A program made the translations under genes and the position numbers. Of a stretch of DNA of 64,000 nt, positions 1-8,866 are shown piece by piece; the stretch's first letter is position 1; each line of letters begins with the position of its first letter. The DNA is from Bin87 sp965204685 (GTDB lineage: Bacteria; Chloroflexota; Dehalococcoidia; Lucifugimonadales; UBA3495): NCBI GenBank assembly GCA_965204685.1, contig OZ242004.1, forward strand, positions 2,418,001-2,482,000, read 5' to 3'. A model generated the notes under the pieces. It was given only the letters and a program-made list of their open reading frames with translations, ran no database searches and was not told the origin of the DNA.

Positions 1-2
1 TG

Positions 3-218
3 GATGAGATGGTTGCTCAGGCCGCCGCATCGGTTGCCGACGAGGGCGAGCGACGTCAGCAGACCCGAGGCCGACGCACTTCCCATCGCGTCGGCAAAGC
101 CGCTGAGTGGGGCTCGGTGATCCTCAATGAGTTTCATCAGGTGGTGGCCGATGGGATGGCACTGCCACCCGCCGAACGACCGGCCGAGGGCGGCACCGAA
201 TGGCCGCCGCAGGAGTAA
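3..218 (+). CDS. C-terminal end of an unidentified protein (5' truncated by window edge)
   Basis: An open frame runs in from the left edge and stops at TAA 216-218, so only about 71 C-terminal residues are visible. They are rich in Ala, Arg and Glu and show no recognisable motif. The stop lies 8 bases before the ATG of the next gene, and the AGGAG that serves that gene overlaps the end of this frame, so the two are probably co-transcribed. I do not recognise the product. Confidence 0.5.
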   Translation, partial: DEMVAQAAASVADEGERRQQTRGRRTSHRVGKAAEWGSVILNEFHQVVADGMALPPAERPAEGGTEWPPQE

Positions 219-226
219 GTGAGCCA

Positions 227-538
227 ATGTCAGACGATGCCGTTACCATCATCACCATGGAAGATATGGCGGTGGTATTCTCCGTGACCGACGATTTCGG
301 CATTCACCGCGAGTCGGTGAGCGTGGAGCTGTCGCGTGAAGATCCCGGCGAGGTCAGCGTGACTGAGCGCGGCGCCGTGGAGATAACTTTGCCGGTCAGC
401 CAGGCCCCGGTCGATTTCGCGCCCACCATCCGAACCGAGCTGGAGTCGCGCGGTTATTCGCACAACCCCGGCCAGGTGGTTACCAACGAAGGCGATGGCG
501 GCGGCGGCGAAGAGGACGAGGACGACTGGCTGGCCTGA
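227..538 (+). CDS. small acidic hypothetical protein
   Basis: The protein has 103 residues. ATG 227 is chosen because AGGAG at 211-215 lies upstream at a usable distance. The body alternates short beta-like segments, and the C-terminus is a Gly-rich then Glu/Asp-rich tail ending DDWLA. There is no signal peptide or membrane segment. It follows the upstream gene with almost no gap and is followed by a strong palindromic terminator, so it closes a transcription unit. Function unknown. Confidence 0.55.
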   Translation: MSDDAVTIITMEDMAVVFSVTDDFGIHRESVSVELSREDPGEVSVTERGAVEITLPVSQAPVDFAPTIRTELESRGYSHNPGQVVTNEGDGGGGEEDEDDWLA

Positions 539-561
539 CCCGCCGACTTTGACTCAATCGT

Positions 562-589
562 GCAGGGGCGAATGATCATTCGCCCCTGC
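562..589. terminator. perfect 28-bp palindrome, terminator-like, member of a repeat family
   Basis: GCAGGGGCGAATGA is followed immediately by its exact reverse complement. It lies between the ends of two convergent genes and can work in both directions. Near-copies occur at 2350-2375, 17877-17905 and 61080-61103. Confidence 0.7.
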
Positions 590-615
590 GTGTTGTGACG
601 GTCTACGGCGAAAGG

Positions 616-1140
616 TCAGTAACCCGCTTCCCGCCACTCGAAGGCCAGGTTGGCGTAGCGGACGAACACCGCTCCGCCGGGTGCAGCCAGCGGGCCGTTC
701 ATCGCCAGGATCGCGATGGTGATCTCGTCGCCGGGCTTGGGTTCGGTGGATACCACCACACGCTGGGGAACGTTGAACCCCTGTACCGTGGCGCGTTCCC
801 GGTCGCACTCGCCGTTGATCCAGATCTCGCCGTAGTCGTCGATGCACGACTCGAACAGGCAGCGGGCGCCTTCCAGCGGCCGGCCGCCGACGGTTTCCGG
901 CAGAGTCGCCTTGATGCGGTACCAGATGAACGACACGCCGCGTCGTCGCCATGCGCCCAGGTCGCTGCAATCTTCCCAGCCGGAGTCGTCGTAATCCGGC
1001 AGGCGACACGGCGAACCCTCCGCCTCGGCGACGATGCCCTCATTGGGTTCGTCGGGCACGAATCCGTGCGCCACTTTCCACTGGCCGCCGACGGCTGCGA
1101 GGTCGCCAGCGTTCTGCAAATCTAACGTAGCTCGTGGCAT
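616..1140 (-). CDS. galactose-binding-like (jelly-roll) domain protein
   Basis: The protein has 174 residues. The pattern DYDDSGW (about residue 49), then WYR, then a segment on an asymmetric ligand face (IDDYGEIWING, about 100) is typical of the sugar-binding jelly-roll domain found at the N-terminus of glycoside hydrolase family 2 enzymes. Here the domain stands alone without a catalytic TIM barrel. There is no signal peptide. The gene lies just downstream of the F420 reductase on the same strand, about 40 bases away, so the two may share a transcript. Carbohydrate binding is an inference from the fold; the ligand is unknown. Confidence 0.55.
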   Translation of the reverse strand: MPRATLDLQNAGDLAAVGGQWKVAHGFVPDEPNEGIVAEAEGSPCRLPDYDDSGWEDCSDLGAWRRRGVSFIWYRIKATLPETVGGRPLEGARCLFESCIDDYGEIWINGECDRERATVQGFNVPQRVVVSTEPKPGDEITIAILAMNGPLAAPGGAVFVRYANLAFEWREAGY

Positions 1141-1183
1141 GGTGTTTCCTCCAGTCCGGTTTGAGGGGATCTGTTTCTATGTT

Positions 1184-1831
1184 TCAGACGCCGGTGATCC
1201 GCACCCCCGAGTGCGTGCGGTAACGCCGGTTGATGTTGACCAGCAGAGGGGTGATCTGCTCCACGTATTTGGCGTTATAGAGAGCGCCGGCATCCACGGG
1301 ACGCAGGTTGGGTATCTTCCGCGTCAGGTCGACCACGACCTGCTTGGCGTCCTCGTCGTCGCCGCAGATGACGACGTCCTCGTCCAGCGTGACGCCGGGC
1401 TTCAGCAGTTCCTCGGCGGACACGTTCTGGAAGGCGGCGACCACCTTGGAACCGGGGGCCGCAGCTTGCGCCTCTTCGGCAGCCGAACCCGCTTCCACTT
1501 CCTCAGCGATGGCGCCCACGCCCCGTTCGAACCGCATGGGAGCGATCACCGTGACCACTACCTTGCCGTCCAGGGCGTCGCCGACGCCGGCAATGGTTGG
1601 CGACATGCCGTTGTAAGGCATGGTCAGGAACACCACATCGGATTGCGCCGCAGCCTCGGGGTTCACCGCTCCGGAGATAGCGGCGCCAGGGGCCAGGGCC
1701 AGCAACTCGTCGGCGGCCTCCTGCGCCCGACCGGCGTCCCGTGATCCGATGACCACCGCGTCACCTGCCATTGCCAGGCGCAGCGCCAATCCCTTGCCTT
1801 CCGGTCCGGTGCCTCCCAAAAACGCCAGCAT
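1184..1831 (-). CDS. npdG: NADPH-dependent F420 reductase (F420-dependent NADP oxidoreductase family)
   Basis: The protein has 215 residues, the usual family length of about 210-220. The N-terminal dinucleotide-binding stretch GGTGPEGKGLALR (residues 6-18) and the following IGSR motif are characteristic of this NAD(P)-binding family, which moves hydride between NADP(H) and deazaflavin F420. The conserved alternating Rossmann pattern continues through DVVFLTMPY. It is a soluble cytoplasmic enzyme. Its presence implies the host makes or uses F420, which fits the LLM-class oxidoreductase at 20.5 kb. Members of this family sometimes act on other substrates, so the exact reaction is inferred. Confidence 0.8.
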   Translation of the reverse strand: MLAFLGGTGPEGKGLALRLAMAGDAVVIGSRDAGRAQEAADELLALAPGAAISGAVNPEAAAQSDVVFLTMPYNGMSPTIAGVGDALDGKVVVTVIAPMRFERGVGAIAEEVEAGSAAEEAQAAAPGSKVVAAFQNVSAEELLKPGVTLDEDVVICGDDEDAKQVVVDLTRKIPNLRPVDAGALYNAKYVEQITPLLVNINRRYRTHSGVRITGV

Positions 1832-1958
1832 CTATTTCTCCTCCGGGTAATTTGCGGCGCAAGTATATCATCGCCGGCCGTGGCGGCACCCTGTGTTACA
1901 ATCCGCGAAACACTCCCATGCACTCGGTACGCGGACCATTCGTAGGAGGGCTATCGCC

Positions 1959-2321
1959 ATGGCATTCTCACTGAACCACGTTCACCTCAAGACCCCCGAT
2001 CCCAAGGCTACCGCAGACTGGTACATCCAGAACCTGGGCGCCACGGTCACCGCCGAGACCCCCAATGGCGGGTTCCGGCTGGACCTCCACGGCCTGCCCC
2101 TGAACGTGACCGACCACGTTGCCACGCAGACCCACCCGCAGAACTATGGCTTCGAGCACATTGCCATCGACACCACGGACATCGACGGTACCATCGCCGA
2201 CTTGAAGAACGGCGGCGCAACGGTACTTGAGGAGACCACTGTAGGCGGCGGTCGCCGCGTCATGTTCTTCGAGGGGCCCCAGGGCATCATCCTGGAAGTC
2301 CTCGAGGTCATCGACGGCTAG
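1959..2321 (+). CDS. VOC family protein (glyoxalase/dioxygenase fold)
   Basis: The protein has 120 residues, one vicinal-oxygen-chelate module pair. ATG 1959 follows TAGGAGGG at 1943-1950; a longer upstream frame lacks a ribosome site. The opening NHVHLKTPDP with AADWY-like helix, and the C-terminal FFEGPQGIILEVLE strand with its terminal Glu, are the usual metal-ligand strands of the fold. Substrate cannot be assigned from sequence. It is similar in length and layout to the VOC gene at 25286. A palindromic terminator follows at 2350. Confidence 0.75.
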   Translation: MAFSLNHVHLKTPDPKATADWYIQNLGATVTAETPNGGFRLDLHGLPLNVTDHVATQTHPQNYGFEHIAIDTTDIDGTIADLKNGGATVLEETTVGGGRRVMFFEGPQGIILEVLEVIDG

Positions 2322-2349
2322 GCCACCTGAACTCAGGATCGCGCTGGGA

Positions 2350-2375
2350 TAGGGGTGAATGATCATTCGCCCCTA
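2350..2375. terminator. palindromic hairpin, copy of the GAATGATCATTC family
   Basis: TAGGGGTGAATGA pairs with TCATTCGCCCCTA, with a single G-T wobble. It lies between the VOC gene and the PIG-L deacetylase gene and is nearly identical to the palindrome at 562-589. Confidence 0.65.
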
Positions 2376-2413
2376 CCCGTAGCCTCCAACCCACCATATT
2401 CAAAATCACGACC

Positions 2414-3265
2414 ATGCCAGACCATCGTCTCCTCATCCTGTTTGCCCATCCCGACGACGAGGCGTTTCCCGTCGGCGGGACTATTGCGATGCACACCGCG
2501 CGCGGGGTGACGGCGCGGCTCATCACCGCCACGTCGGGCGAGCTTGGCGAAATCCGCCAGCCCGGTTCCGCCACCCGCGAGACCATTGGAGAGGTACGGC
2601 GTGGTGAACTGGCTGAGGCGATCAAAGAGCTGGGGATTGAGTCCCACGAGGTGCTCCAGTACCGAGATTCCGGCATGTCCGGCTGGGACGACAACTTTCA
2701 TCCAAAAGCCTTTGTCCAGGCCGACGAGCACGAGGTGGTGGCCCGCCTGGTGTTTGAAATTCGCCGTTTCCGGCCTCAGGTGATTCTCACCTTTGGTATG
2801 GACGGCCTGTACGGTCACCCTGACCACATCGCCATTTGCCAGCATTCCACCACCGCCTTCCGGCTGGCCGCCGACCCATCCTCTTTCCCGCACCACATGG
2901 CCATCGGCATTCAGCCCCACCAGACCGACCGCCTTTTCTACAGCGTGCGGCCACGCGGGTTCCGTGTGCACATGGCGGAATCGCTGCAGGCGGCCGGCGT
3001 GGACTTCCCCATGCCGTCTCCGGATCGCGTCAACGACGGCGCGGATCCCGAAACCATCAACTTGACCGTGGACGCATCCGATGGCCTGGACGCCAAGATG
3101 GCCTGCATCAAGCGACACTTCACGCAGTTGCAGCCGGACTGGCCCTACGAGCGCATCCCCCGGGAAGTGGCCGCATCCGTGATCGGCGTGGAGCACTTCA
3201 TCCGCGCCGAGCCGCCGGTGGCAGAAGGCGAGGTCGTCCCGGCCGACTTCTTCGCTGGCCTCTAA
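2414..3265 (+). CDS. PIG-L/LmbE family deacetylase
   Basis: The protein has 283 residues. The N-terminal metal motif AHPDDE (residues 11-16) and the downstream GHPDH (134-138) supply the zinc ligands and catalytic Asp of the PIG-L/LmbE fold. Family members remove N-acetyl groups from GlcNAc conjugates, for example in mycothiol or bacillithiol synthesis (MshB, Mca, BshB) or in lipid and antibiotic pathways. Length and layout resemble the MshB/Mca type, but no other thiol-synthesis gene is nearby, so the substrate is open. No signal peptide, so cytoplasmic. A second family member is at 61132. Confidence 0.85.
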   Translation: MPDHRLLILFAHPDDEAFPVGGTIAMHTARGVTARLITATSGELGEIRQPGSATRETIGEVRRGELAEAIKELGIESHEVLQYRDSGMSGWDDNFHPKAFVQADEHEVVARLVFEIRRFRPQVILTFGMDGLYGHPDHIAICQHSTTAFRLAADPSSFPHHMAIGIQPHQTDRLFYSVRPRGFRVHMAESLQAAGVDFPMPSPDRVNDGADPETINLTVDASDGLDAKMACIKRHFTQLQPDWPYERIPREVAASVIGVEHFIRAEPPVAEGEVVPADFFAGL

Positions 3266-3329
3266 CGCTACCCTTCGGGCCGCCCAGCCCTGCGGGTCGG
3301 GTGGTCACCGTCGCCGCGTCGGCGCGTGC

Positions 3330-4175
3330 TTAGAGCAGCCCGGCAATGCCCTGCCAGACCAGCAGTACGCCCACCACCAGCAGCGTCAGCCCCATGGCCA
3401 GGATCAGCAGGTTCAGGTTTACCCGGCCGGTCAGGTTGGCTCCCAAGTAACTGCCGATCATCGCCATCGGCCCCATCAGCGCCAGGATCACCCAGTCCAC
3501 CTGACCGTGGATTACGTGGCCCACCCAGCCGGCCGCGCCCATCACAAACCCAATAAACAGGTTGGTGCCGGCGGCGATGCGTGGGTCCACCCGGAGGATG
3601 CGGACCAGCGCAGGGAGCCGGATGCTCCCGAGGATCAACCCGACCGCGCCTCCCAGCATGCCCACAGCGAAGCCGATGCCGCCCTCAGCAGCCATACGGC
3701 CCGGCGTGAACAAGCCCGGTGATCCTTCCAGGCCCTGGCCGAACAGCGCCCCGCTGGATTGACCGGACCGGATCCGGTCCCGGGCGATGATGAGGAACTC
3801 CACGCCTTGCCAGAAAACCAGCGCGCCCGCCAGCGCAATCAGCAGGTGCTCCGGCGTGACGTCGCTGAACCAGCCGCCGATGAACGCGCCGATGAAGGCG
3901 GGCACGCCCATGGTCAATACGATGCGGAGGTTCACGCGGCCGGCGCGCAGGTGGCGTATCGTGCCGGCCAGGGATGCTAGGCTGCTGACCAGAATGTTCG
4001 TCCCGCCGGCGGCCGGCGCAGGCATCCCAAGGAGCAGCATGGCCGGCAGGCGCATGGTGCCGAGGGCCAAGCCGACGAAGCCGCCGAGAATGCCGACGAG
4101 GAATGAGATCACCGCCAGCAGCGCGGCGTGCCAGATCAGGACCTCAGACGGCAGGCCCAGGGCGGAAAGGGGCAT
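3330..4175 (-). CDS. TauE/SafE family membrane transporter (sulfite/organosulfonate exporter-like)
   Basis: The protein has 281 residues and is dominated by hydrophobic segments (seven to nine predicted by eye). Two internally similar halves each begin with a Gly-rich segment followed by GTMRLPAML or GSIRLPALV, the duplicated pattern of the TauE/SafE family. Members export sulfite, sulfoacetate or related anions across the inner membrane. The gene is convergent with the PIG-L gene. The substrate is not shown by the sequence; a sulfur anion is a family-based guess. Confidence 0.75.
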   Translation of the reverse strand: MPLSALGLPSEVLIWHAALLAVISFLVGILGGFVGLALGTMRLPAMLLLGMPAPAAGGTNILVSSLASLAGTIRHLRAGRVNLRIVLTMGVPAFIGAFIGGWFSDVTPEHLLIALAGALVFWQGVEFLIIARDRIRSGQSSGALFGQGLEGSPGLFTPGRMAAEGGIGFAVGMLGGAVGLILGSIRLPALVRILRVDPRIAAGTNLFIGFVMGAAGWVGHVIHGQVDWVILALMGPMAMIGSYLGANLTGRVNLNLLILAMGLTLLVVGVLLVWQGIAGLL

Positions 4176-4187
4176 GGTTGGGCCAGG

Positions 4188-4292
4188 CTATGTCACTGCG
4201 AGCGCAGCGTGGCAAGCCCCGTCCGGGGAGCGACGACACTCGCCGCGACGGGATAGCCCCGTTGGCACGCGCCTTGCAATGACGGGGTGTAG
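4188..4292. repeat. REP-like intergenic repeat with inverted ends
   Basis: The spacer opens with GTCACTGCGAGCGCAGC and closes with GCAATGAC, the common dispersed bacterial repeat beginning GTCATTGCGAG with complementary ends. It contains additional GC-rich inverted segments. It lies between the TauE-like gene and the dehydrogenase gene. Confidence 0.5.
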
Positions 4293-4314
4293 CACTTTTA
4301 CCATTTTGACAGCG

Positions 4315-5367
4315 CTACGGCTGCCCCACGGCTTCGGCCACGCCGACCTCGGCCATCAAATCGGATATCTGACGCCAGGTTTCGTCCTCGATGAAGATCC
4401 CGTTTTCACGACGCTGCAGTTCGGTTCGGTACTCGATCTCGCCCGGGTAGTAGACCTCGCTGAATCCCGGGGCTGGCGGGGAGGTCTTCACGAATTCGGC
4501 GAACTCGGTCATCTCCTGCTTGAAGTCTTCCAGCGGCCGGAACTTGGCCACATCGAACACGGCCAGGAAGCAGCCGTCGTTGTGGCGGGCCTGCGGATCG
4601 ATACCGAACCCGAGGCCGGTGAGCAGGCCGGAGAACATCTCCACCATGAACGACAGACCGAACCCTTTGTGTCCCTGGTCGGCGCCCACGGGGAGGATCG
4701 CGCCGCCAGCGGCGTAGTCGTTGGGGTCGTTGGTGGGGTTGCCGTCCTTGTCCACGATCCAGCCGGTGGGCACCTGCTCGCCACGGTTGCGCGCCAGGCT
4801 GATCTTGCCGGCGGCGACGGCGGAGGTCGCCATGTCCAGCAGAACTTGTCCCGGCAGATTGCTGGGCACGCCGATGCAGATTGGGTTAGTGCCCAGACGA
4901 CGAGCCCGTCCGCCGAAGGGCGCCACCGCCTTGGGGCCGGCGCCGGAGTCGGCGGTGAGGATCGCGATCATGCCCTCTTGGGCGCAGATGGTTGGGTAGT
5001 CGCCCAGGCGCCCGATGTGGCTCTGGCGGCGGATCGTGAAGGCTGCAACCCCGTTTTGCTTGGCCTTGTCGATGGCCATGCGGGTCGCTTTTTCGGTCAC
5101 CACGAAGCCGAACCCCCAGTGGCCGTCGACCACCGCGGTGGTGGGTGTCTCACTGAGCACCTCAAACGGCGCGCCGGGCACGATGTGCCCACGGTCAACT
5201 CGCTCGCAGTACTCGGGGATGTGAATGACGCCGTGGGAGTCGTGGCCGACCAGGTTGGCCTTGACCTGGTGGGCGGCGACGATCTCGGCCTCTTCGGGCG
5301 GCGTGCCCTTGGCTACGTAGATGTGGTAGGCGGCTTTTTCCAGGTACTCAGGGGTGAAGACGGGCAT
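4315..5367 (-). CDS. Ldh2 family malate/lactate/ureidoglycolate dehydrogenase
   Basis: The protein has 350 residues. The start at 5367 (MPVFTPEYL) is preceded by GGAGGC; an upstream frame to 5493 has no ribosome site and would overlap the acetyltransferase gene. GHDSHG (residues 41-46), which carries the conserved His, and the RLGTNPICIGVP segment mark the MdhC/Ldh2 family of NAD(P)-dependent 2-hydroxyacid dehydrogenases. Their fold differs from classical lactate and malate dehydrogenases. The substrate (malate, lactate, ureidoglycolate, sulfolactate) cannot be decided from sequence. Given TauE-like and sulfopyruvate-decarboxylase-like genes in the window, sulfolactate is possible but unproven. 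Confidence 0.8.
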   Translation of the reverse strand: MPVFTPEYLEKAAYHIYVAKGTPPEEAEIVAAHQVKANLVGHDSHGVIHIPEYCERVDRGHIVPGAPFEVLSETPTTAVVDGHWGFGFVVTEKATRMAIDKAKQNGVAAFTIRRQSHIGRLGDYPTICAQEGMIAILTADSGAGPKAVAPFGGRARRLGTNPICIGVPSNLPGQVLLDMATSAVAAGKISLARNRGEQVPTGWIVDKDGNPTNDPNDYAAGGAILPVGADQGHKGFGLSFMVEMFSGLLTGLGFGIDPQARHNDGCFLAVFDVAKFRPLEDFKQEMTEFAEFVKTSPPAPGFSEVYYPGEIEYRTELQRRENGIFIEDETWRQISDLMAEVGVAEAVGQP

Positions 5368-5449
5368 GGGAGCGCCTCCGTGAGGGGTATTGGCATGGAT
5401 GGACGGGATTGTAGCAGGAAACGGTGCCGGGTTTCGGTAGTGCTCCGGC

Positions 5450-5854
5450 TCACAGTTCTTTCTCGAAGTAGTGCCGGCTGGTGCCACCTTCATATCCTTC
5501 GGACAGTCCGAATTGCCGGTAGCCCAGCTTGACGTAGAATTCGGCAGCCTGGAAGGACATCGTATCGACCATCGCCGACGTGCAGCCCAGCTCTTTGCCG
5601 CGCTCCTCGGCCCAGTCCATCAGGCGACTGCCCAGTCCTCCAGATTGGTGATCGGGATGTACCCACAACAGGCGAACGTGTAGCTTTCCCCAATAGGCTG
5701 CACCATCGATTCCAGCCACAACGCGGTCGGATTCGACGAAGATGGCTTGCACTCGCGTAACGGAGCGGACGGATGCCACGCCGGCGTTGTGCTCGTCCAG
5801 TCCTCGTTCAACCTCTGCCAACTGCTGGTCGGTGGGGTCGACGACAAATTCCAT
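5450..5854 (-). CDS. GNAT family N-acetyltransferase
   Basis: The protein has 134 residues from the ATG at 5854, preceded by GGAG; an ATG seven codons upstream is also possible. The acetyl-CoA-binding motif VHPDHQSGGLGSRLMDW and the C-terminal AAEFYVKLGYRQFG segment (motif B) are typical GNAT features. A soluble enzyme that acetylates a small molecule or protein amine; the acceptor is unknown. Confidence 0.8.
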   Translation of the reverse strand: MEFVVDPTDQQLAEVERGLDEHNAGVASVRSVTRVQAIFVESDRVVAGIDGAAYWGKLHVRLLWVHPDHQSGGLGSRLMDWAEERGKELGCTSAMVDTMSFQAAEFYVKLGYRQFGLSEGYEGGTSRHYFEKEL

Positions 5855-5970
5855 TGCGGGCTCCGTTCCTCTCATGCGATGCAGGGTGTCAACTCTATCA
5901 TTGATTTGCCGGCCCGCATTCGCGCCTTTACACTGCCGTCGTTACCACTGCAACCCGGAGGGAACTTACC

Positions 5971-7005
5971 ATGAAAGCGGTTTACATCAACGAGACCGGC
6001 GGAACCGACGTGCTGGTTCACGGCGACCGACCGGATCCCGAAATCAGCCCTGGTGAGATACTGATCCGCGTTGGCGGCAGCGCGCTGAATCACCTGGATC
6101 TGAACCTGCGGGCCGGCAACGCGCGCCGCTTTCCTCACATTCTCGGCTGCGACTTCGCCGGCGAGGTGGTGCAAATCAGCCCCGACTCCGGGACCGATCT
6201 GCAGATGGGCGACCGGGTGCTGGTGGACAACCGCGTCAAGTGCGGTGGACATAACCTGTGTGAGCACTGCGCCGCCGGTCACGACCAGTGGTGCGCCCGC
6301 CAGCAACGCATCGGCGTCGACCTGGACGGCGGACACGCGGAGTACGTGGTCGCCCCCGCCATCAACGCCTACACCATCCCCGACGAAATGTCCTTCACGG
6401 AAGCGGCGGCGCTGCCCATCGCGCTGCACACGTCGTGGCACTGTCTCGTCACCCAGGCGAAGATCCAGCCCTGGGACGACGTGCTGGTTCAGGCCGCCGG
6501 ATCGGGCGTAGGCAGCATGGGCATCCAGATTGCCAAGATGATGGGATGTCGCGTGATTACCACCGCCGGCAACGACTGGAAGCTGGAGGAAGCGAAGAAG
6601 TGGGGCGCCGATGAGGTCATCAACTACCGCGAAGTGGACAGCGTCAGCGAACGGGTGAAGGAACTGACCGACGGCCAAGGTGTCGACGTGGTGTACGACT
6701 GCGTGGGCGCGGACGTGTGGCACGAGAACATGCTGAGCCTGAAGCACGAGGGAAGACTGGTGATTACCGGCGTAACCTCGGGCAGCCAGACGCCGATGGA
6801 TCTGTCCATACTGCACGGCAAACCGTTGCACCTGATGGGAAGCGGCGGGCGCAGCCGCCGCACCATGGCCGACGCCATGAAAATGGTGAACCAGGGAGCG
6901 CTCCGCGGCATCGTCGGGCGCACCTTCCCGTTGGACGGCGTCGGCGAGGCGCATCAGGTGATGCACGACCGGGATTTCTACGGCAAGCTGGTCATCGAAC
7001 ACTGA
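5971..7005 (+). CDS. zinc-binding medium-chain alcohol dehydrogenase/quinone reductase family protein
   Basis: The protein has 344 residues. The N-terminal GroES-like domain carries NHLDL (about residue 40) and four cysteines at 91, 97, 100 and 108 that form the structural zinc lobe. The Rossmann domain has the AAGSGVGSMGIQIAK nucleotide-binding loop. The NHLDL signature is shared with bacterial dehydrogenases acting on unsaturated or quinone-like substrates. The next gene, an FAH-family hydrolase, starts 71 bases downstream on the same strand, which could make a small catabolic operon. Substrate unknown. Confidence 0.8.
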   Translation: MKAVYINETGGTDVLVHGDRPDPEISPGEILIRVGGSALNHLDLNLRAGNARRFPHILGCDFAGEVVQISPDSGTDLQMGDRVLVDNRVKCGGHNLCEHCAAGHDQWCARQQRIGVDLDGGHAEYVVAPAINAYTIPDEMSFTEAAALPIALHTSWHCLVTQAKIQPWDDVLVQAAGSGVGSMGIQIAKMMGCRVITTAGNDWKLEEAKKWGADEVINYREVDSVSERVKELTDGQGVDVVYDCVGADVWHENMLSLKHEGRLVITGVTSGSQTPMDLSILHGKPLHLMGSGGRSRRTMADAMKMVNQGALRGIVGRTFPLDGVGEAHQVMHDRDFYGKLVIEH

Positions 7006-7076
7006 GCGACCGGCCACGTTTGGTACAATATCGCACGCCAAAAAGGTCATCACATTCCAACGGAGGCACTCCCACT

Positions 7077-7850
7077 ATGAAAATCGCCCGCTACATCGCC
7101 CACGGAGCCGAACATTTCGGTGTCGTTGACGGCGACAACGTTACCGCCATCGACGGCAGCATCTTCGACGCTGAGATCAAGCTGACCGATCACACGCATT
7201 CGCTATCGGACGTGAAACTGTTGTCGCCGGTGATGCCGGGGAAAATCCTGGCCATGGGCCTCAACTACACCAGTCACATCGGCGACCGTCCGGCTCCTGA
7301 ATACCCAATGATCTTCCATAAGACCCCCACCAGCGTCATCGGTCCTGAAGACGCCATTGTCCGCCCCAAGGAAGTCCAGCGCTTCGACGCTGAGGGCGAG
7401 ATGGTCGTGGTTATCAAGGACAAGTGCCGCAACGTCTCCAAAGAGGACGCGCTGAACCACGTGCTGGGCTACACCTGCGGCAACGACGTGAGCGCCCGCG
7501 ACTGGCAGCAGAAGGACCGCCGGGAGAACAACTCCGACTGGTGGCGCGCCAAGTCCGCCGACACCTTCTCGCCCATGGGCCCCTGGATCGAGACTGACGC
7601 AAATCCGGCCGAGCAGCACCTCCGCACCCGCGTCAACGGCAACGAGGAGCAGAACGAGACCACGGCGCATCTCATTTTCGACGTGCCCACCATGATCGAG
7701 TTCATCACCAAGTACGTGACCCTGGAGCCGGGCGACTGCATCTTCACGGGTACGCCAGGCACCACGTCCGACATGGCCGACGGCGCGATCTGCGAGATCG
7801 ACATCAGCGGCATCGGCGTGTTGCGCAACCCGGTCAAGTTGGAATCCTAG
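7077..7850 (+). CDS. fumarylacetoacetate hydrolase (FAH) family protein
   Basis: The protein has 257 residues from ATG 7077, preceded by CGGAGG. LAMGLNYTSHI, the acidic metal site around FDAEGEMVVVI, GNDVSARDWQ and the C-terminal EPGDCIFTGTPGT are hallmarks of the FAH fold. Members cleave or hydrate C-C bonds or decarboxylate: fumarylpyruvate hydrolase, oxaloacetate decarboxylase, HHDD isomerase. A Mg-dependent cytoplasmic enzyme that probably acts in aromatic or keto-acid degradation. A strong terminator hairpin follows at 7884. Confidence 0.85.
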   Translation: MKIARYIAHGAEHFGVVDGDNVTAIDGSIFDAEIKLTDHTHSLSDVKLLSPVMPGKILAMGLNYTSHIGDRPAPEYPMIFHKTPTSVIGPEDAIVRPKEVQRFDAEGEMVVVIKDKCRNVSKEDALNHVLGYTCGNDVSARDWQQKDRRENNSDWWRAKSADTFSPMGPWIETDANPAEQHLRTRVNGNEEQNETTAHLIFDVPTMIEFITKYVTLEPGDCIFTGTPGTTSDMADGAICEIDISGIGVLRNPVKLES

Positions 7851-7883
7851 TCGCGTTCCACGGTGCAGGAAATCGCCACGAGC

Positions 7884-7907
7884 AGGGGCGGCCGTTCGGC
7901 CGCCCCT
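7884..7907. terminator. GC-rich hairpin terminator between convergent genes
   Basis: AGGGGCGGCCG and CGGCCGCCCCT form an 11-bp perfect stem with a TT loop. It sits between the FAH gene and the convergent cyclo-ligase-like gene. The outer bases match the palindrome family at 562. Confidence 0.75.
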
Positions 7908-7939
7908 TGTGTTTGCAAAAACTGAGCGTACCGAGCGCG

Positions 7940-8674
7940 TCAATCAGTCGGTGCGTTTTCCTGTCGCAGTTTCACCAACAGTGGGATGGAGCGAATCTTC
8001 CGTTCATCGAGGTCTTCCCAGTAAATCCCCCTGGGACGTGGCAACTCGTCCTCACCGCTGCTGCATCGGATCACTGTCTCGGTGGTGACCACGATGTCTA
8101 GCGGCACGTCGTGTTGCGTCCAGGGCAGGTCCTCGTCCAGCAGTTGCATGGGGTGAACCGTGCTGAGCACCGGCGTGCCCCGTTTCACTACGCCGGCTGC
8201 GGCCGCCAGTCCGTACTCCAGGTCCGCGAAACCACCGCCTTTGCCGATGCGGACGCCCCGACTGTTGACCGCCACTGACCCTGACACCACCAGGTCAATG
8301 TGCTGCATCTCGTGTACGTAGACCGGATGGCCCACCTTGAACGCTCCCGAGATGGTGGCCGCTTTGGCTGGCACGACCTCGGCACGCGCCGGATCAAGCT
8401 CGATGAACACCCGCTCGTCTTTGAGCCTGGGCACTGCCATGTACAGCAGCTTGCCCTGCTCCAGCGCCAGTTGTCGCAACGGACGTTGCGCTTGGTCGGG
8501 GTTGCTCTTGATGGCGCGGGCGGATTCCCATTCGGGTAGCTCCGACGCCAGCGCCGCCGCGTCCTCGCTGCCGATGAAGTTCGGGATCTTGTCGTGCACC
8601 GACTTTCCGCGTACCACTCGCGCCGTTTCCAGCGCAGTCCATACTGACTCGCGAATTGTCCACTTGTCTCGCAT
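7940..8674 (-). CDS. 5-formyltetrahydrofolate cyclo-ligase family protein
   Basis: The protein has 244 residues from ATG 8674; an in-frame GTG at 8686 is an alternative. The N-terminal RESVWTALE, the PNFIGSEDAA helix and the central GKGGGFADLEYG phosphate-binding stretch match the MTHFS-like fold. The protein is longer than classical MTHFS (about 190 residues). Together with the PEWE-type N-terminus this places it with the broader MTHFS-domain group, whose substrate may differ. Cytoplasmic folate role is inferred. Confidence 0.7.
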   Translation of the reverse strand: MRDKWTIRESVWTALETARVVRGKSVHDKIPNFIGSEDAAALASELPEWESARAIKSNPDQAQRPLRQLALEQGKLLYMAVPRLKDERVFIELDPARAEVVPAKAATISGAFKVGHPVYVHEMQHIDLVVSGSVAVNSRGVRIGKGGGFADLEYGLAAAAGVVKRGTPVLSTVHPMQLLDEDLPWTQHDVPLDIVVTTETVIRCSSGEDELPRPRGIYWEDLDERKIRSIPLLVKLRQENAPTD

Positions 8675-8866
8675 GACGTCTGCCACCGTTGTTCTCGGAT
8701 TGTCTTGGCTGCCAAGGTTACAGCAAACAGAAGTGGACGATAAGGTGCAGAACTGCGCATTTCGTCGCGGCGAGATCGGTTATCTGCTGGCCAAAGCATC
8801 GGGCCGACCATCTGAGGCCGGCCCGATCGAGAACCCTCAACGATCGTCAGTGTTTGAGGTTGCGCA

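Noticed and set aside
3266..3329. GC-rich spacer as a terminator between convergent genes
   Set aside because: Only short imperfect stems can be drawn and there is no T-run on either strand.
3787..5532. 581-codon open frame on the plus strand
   Set aside because: It runs antisense across the TauE-like and Ldh2 genes, which have good motifs and ribosome sites; the frame itself shows no family features.
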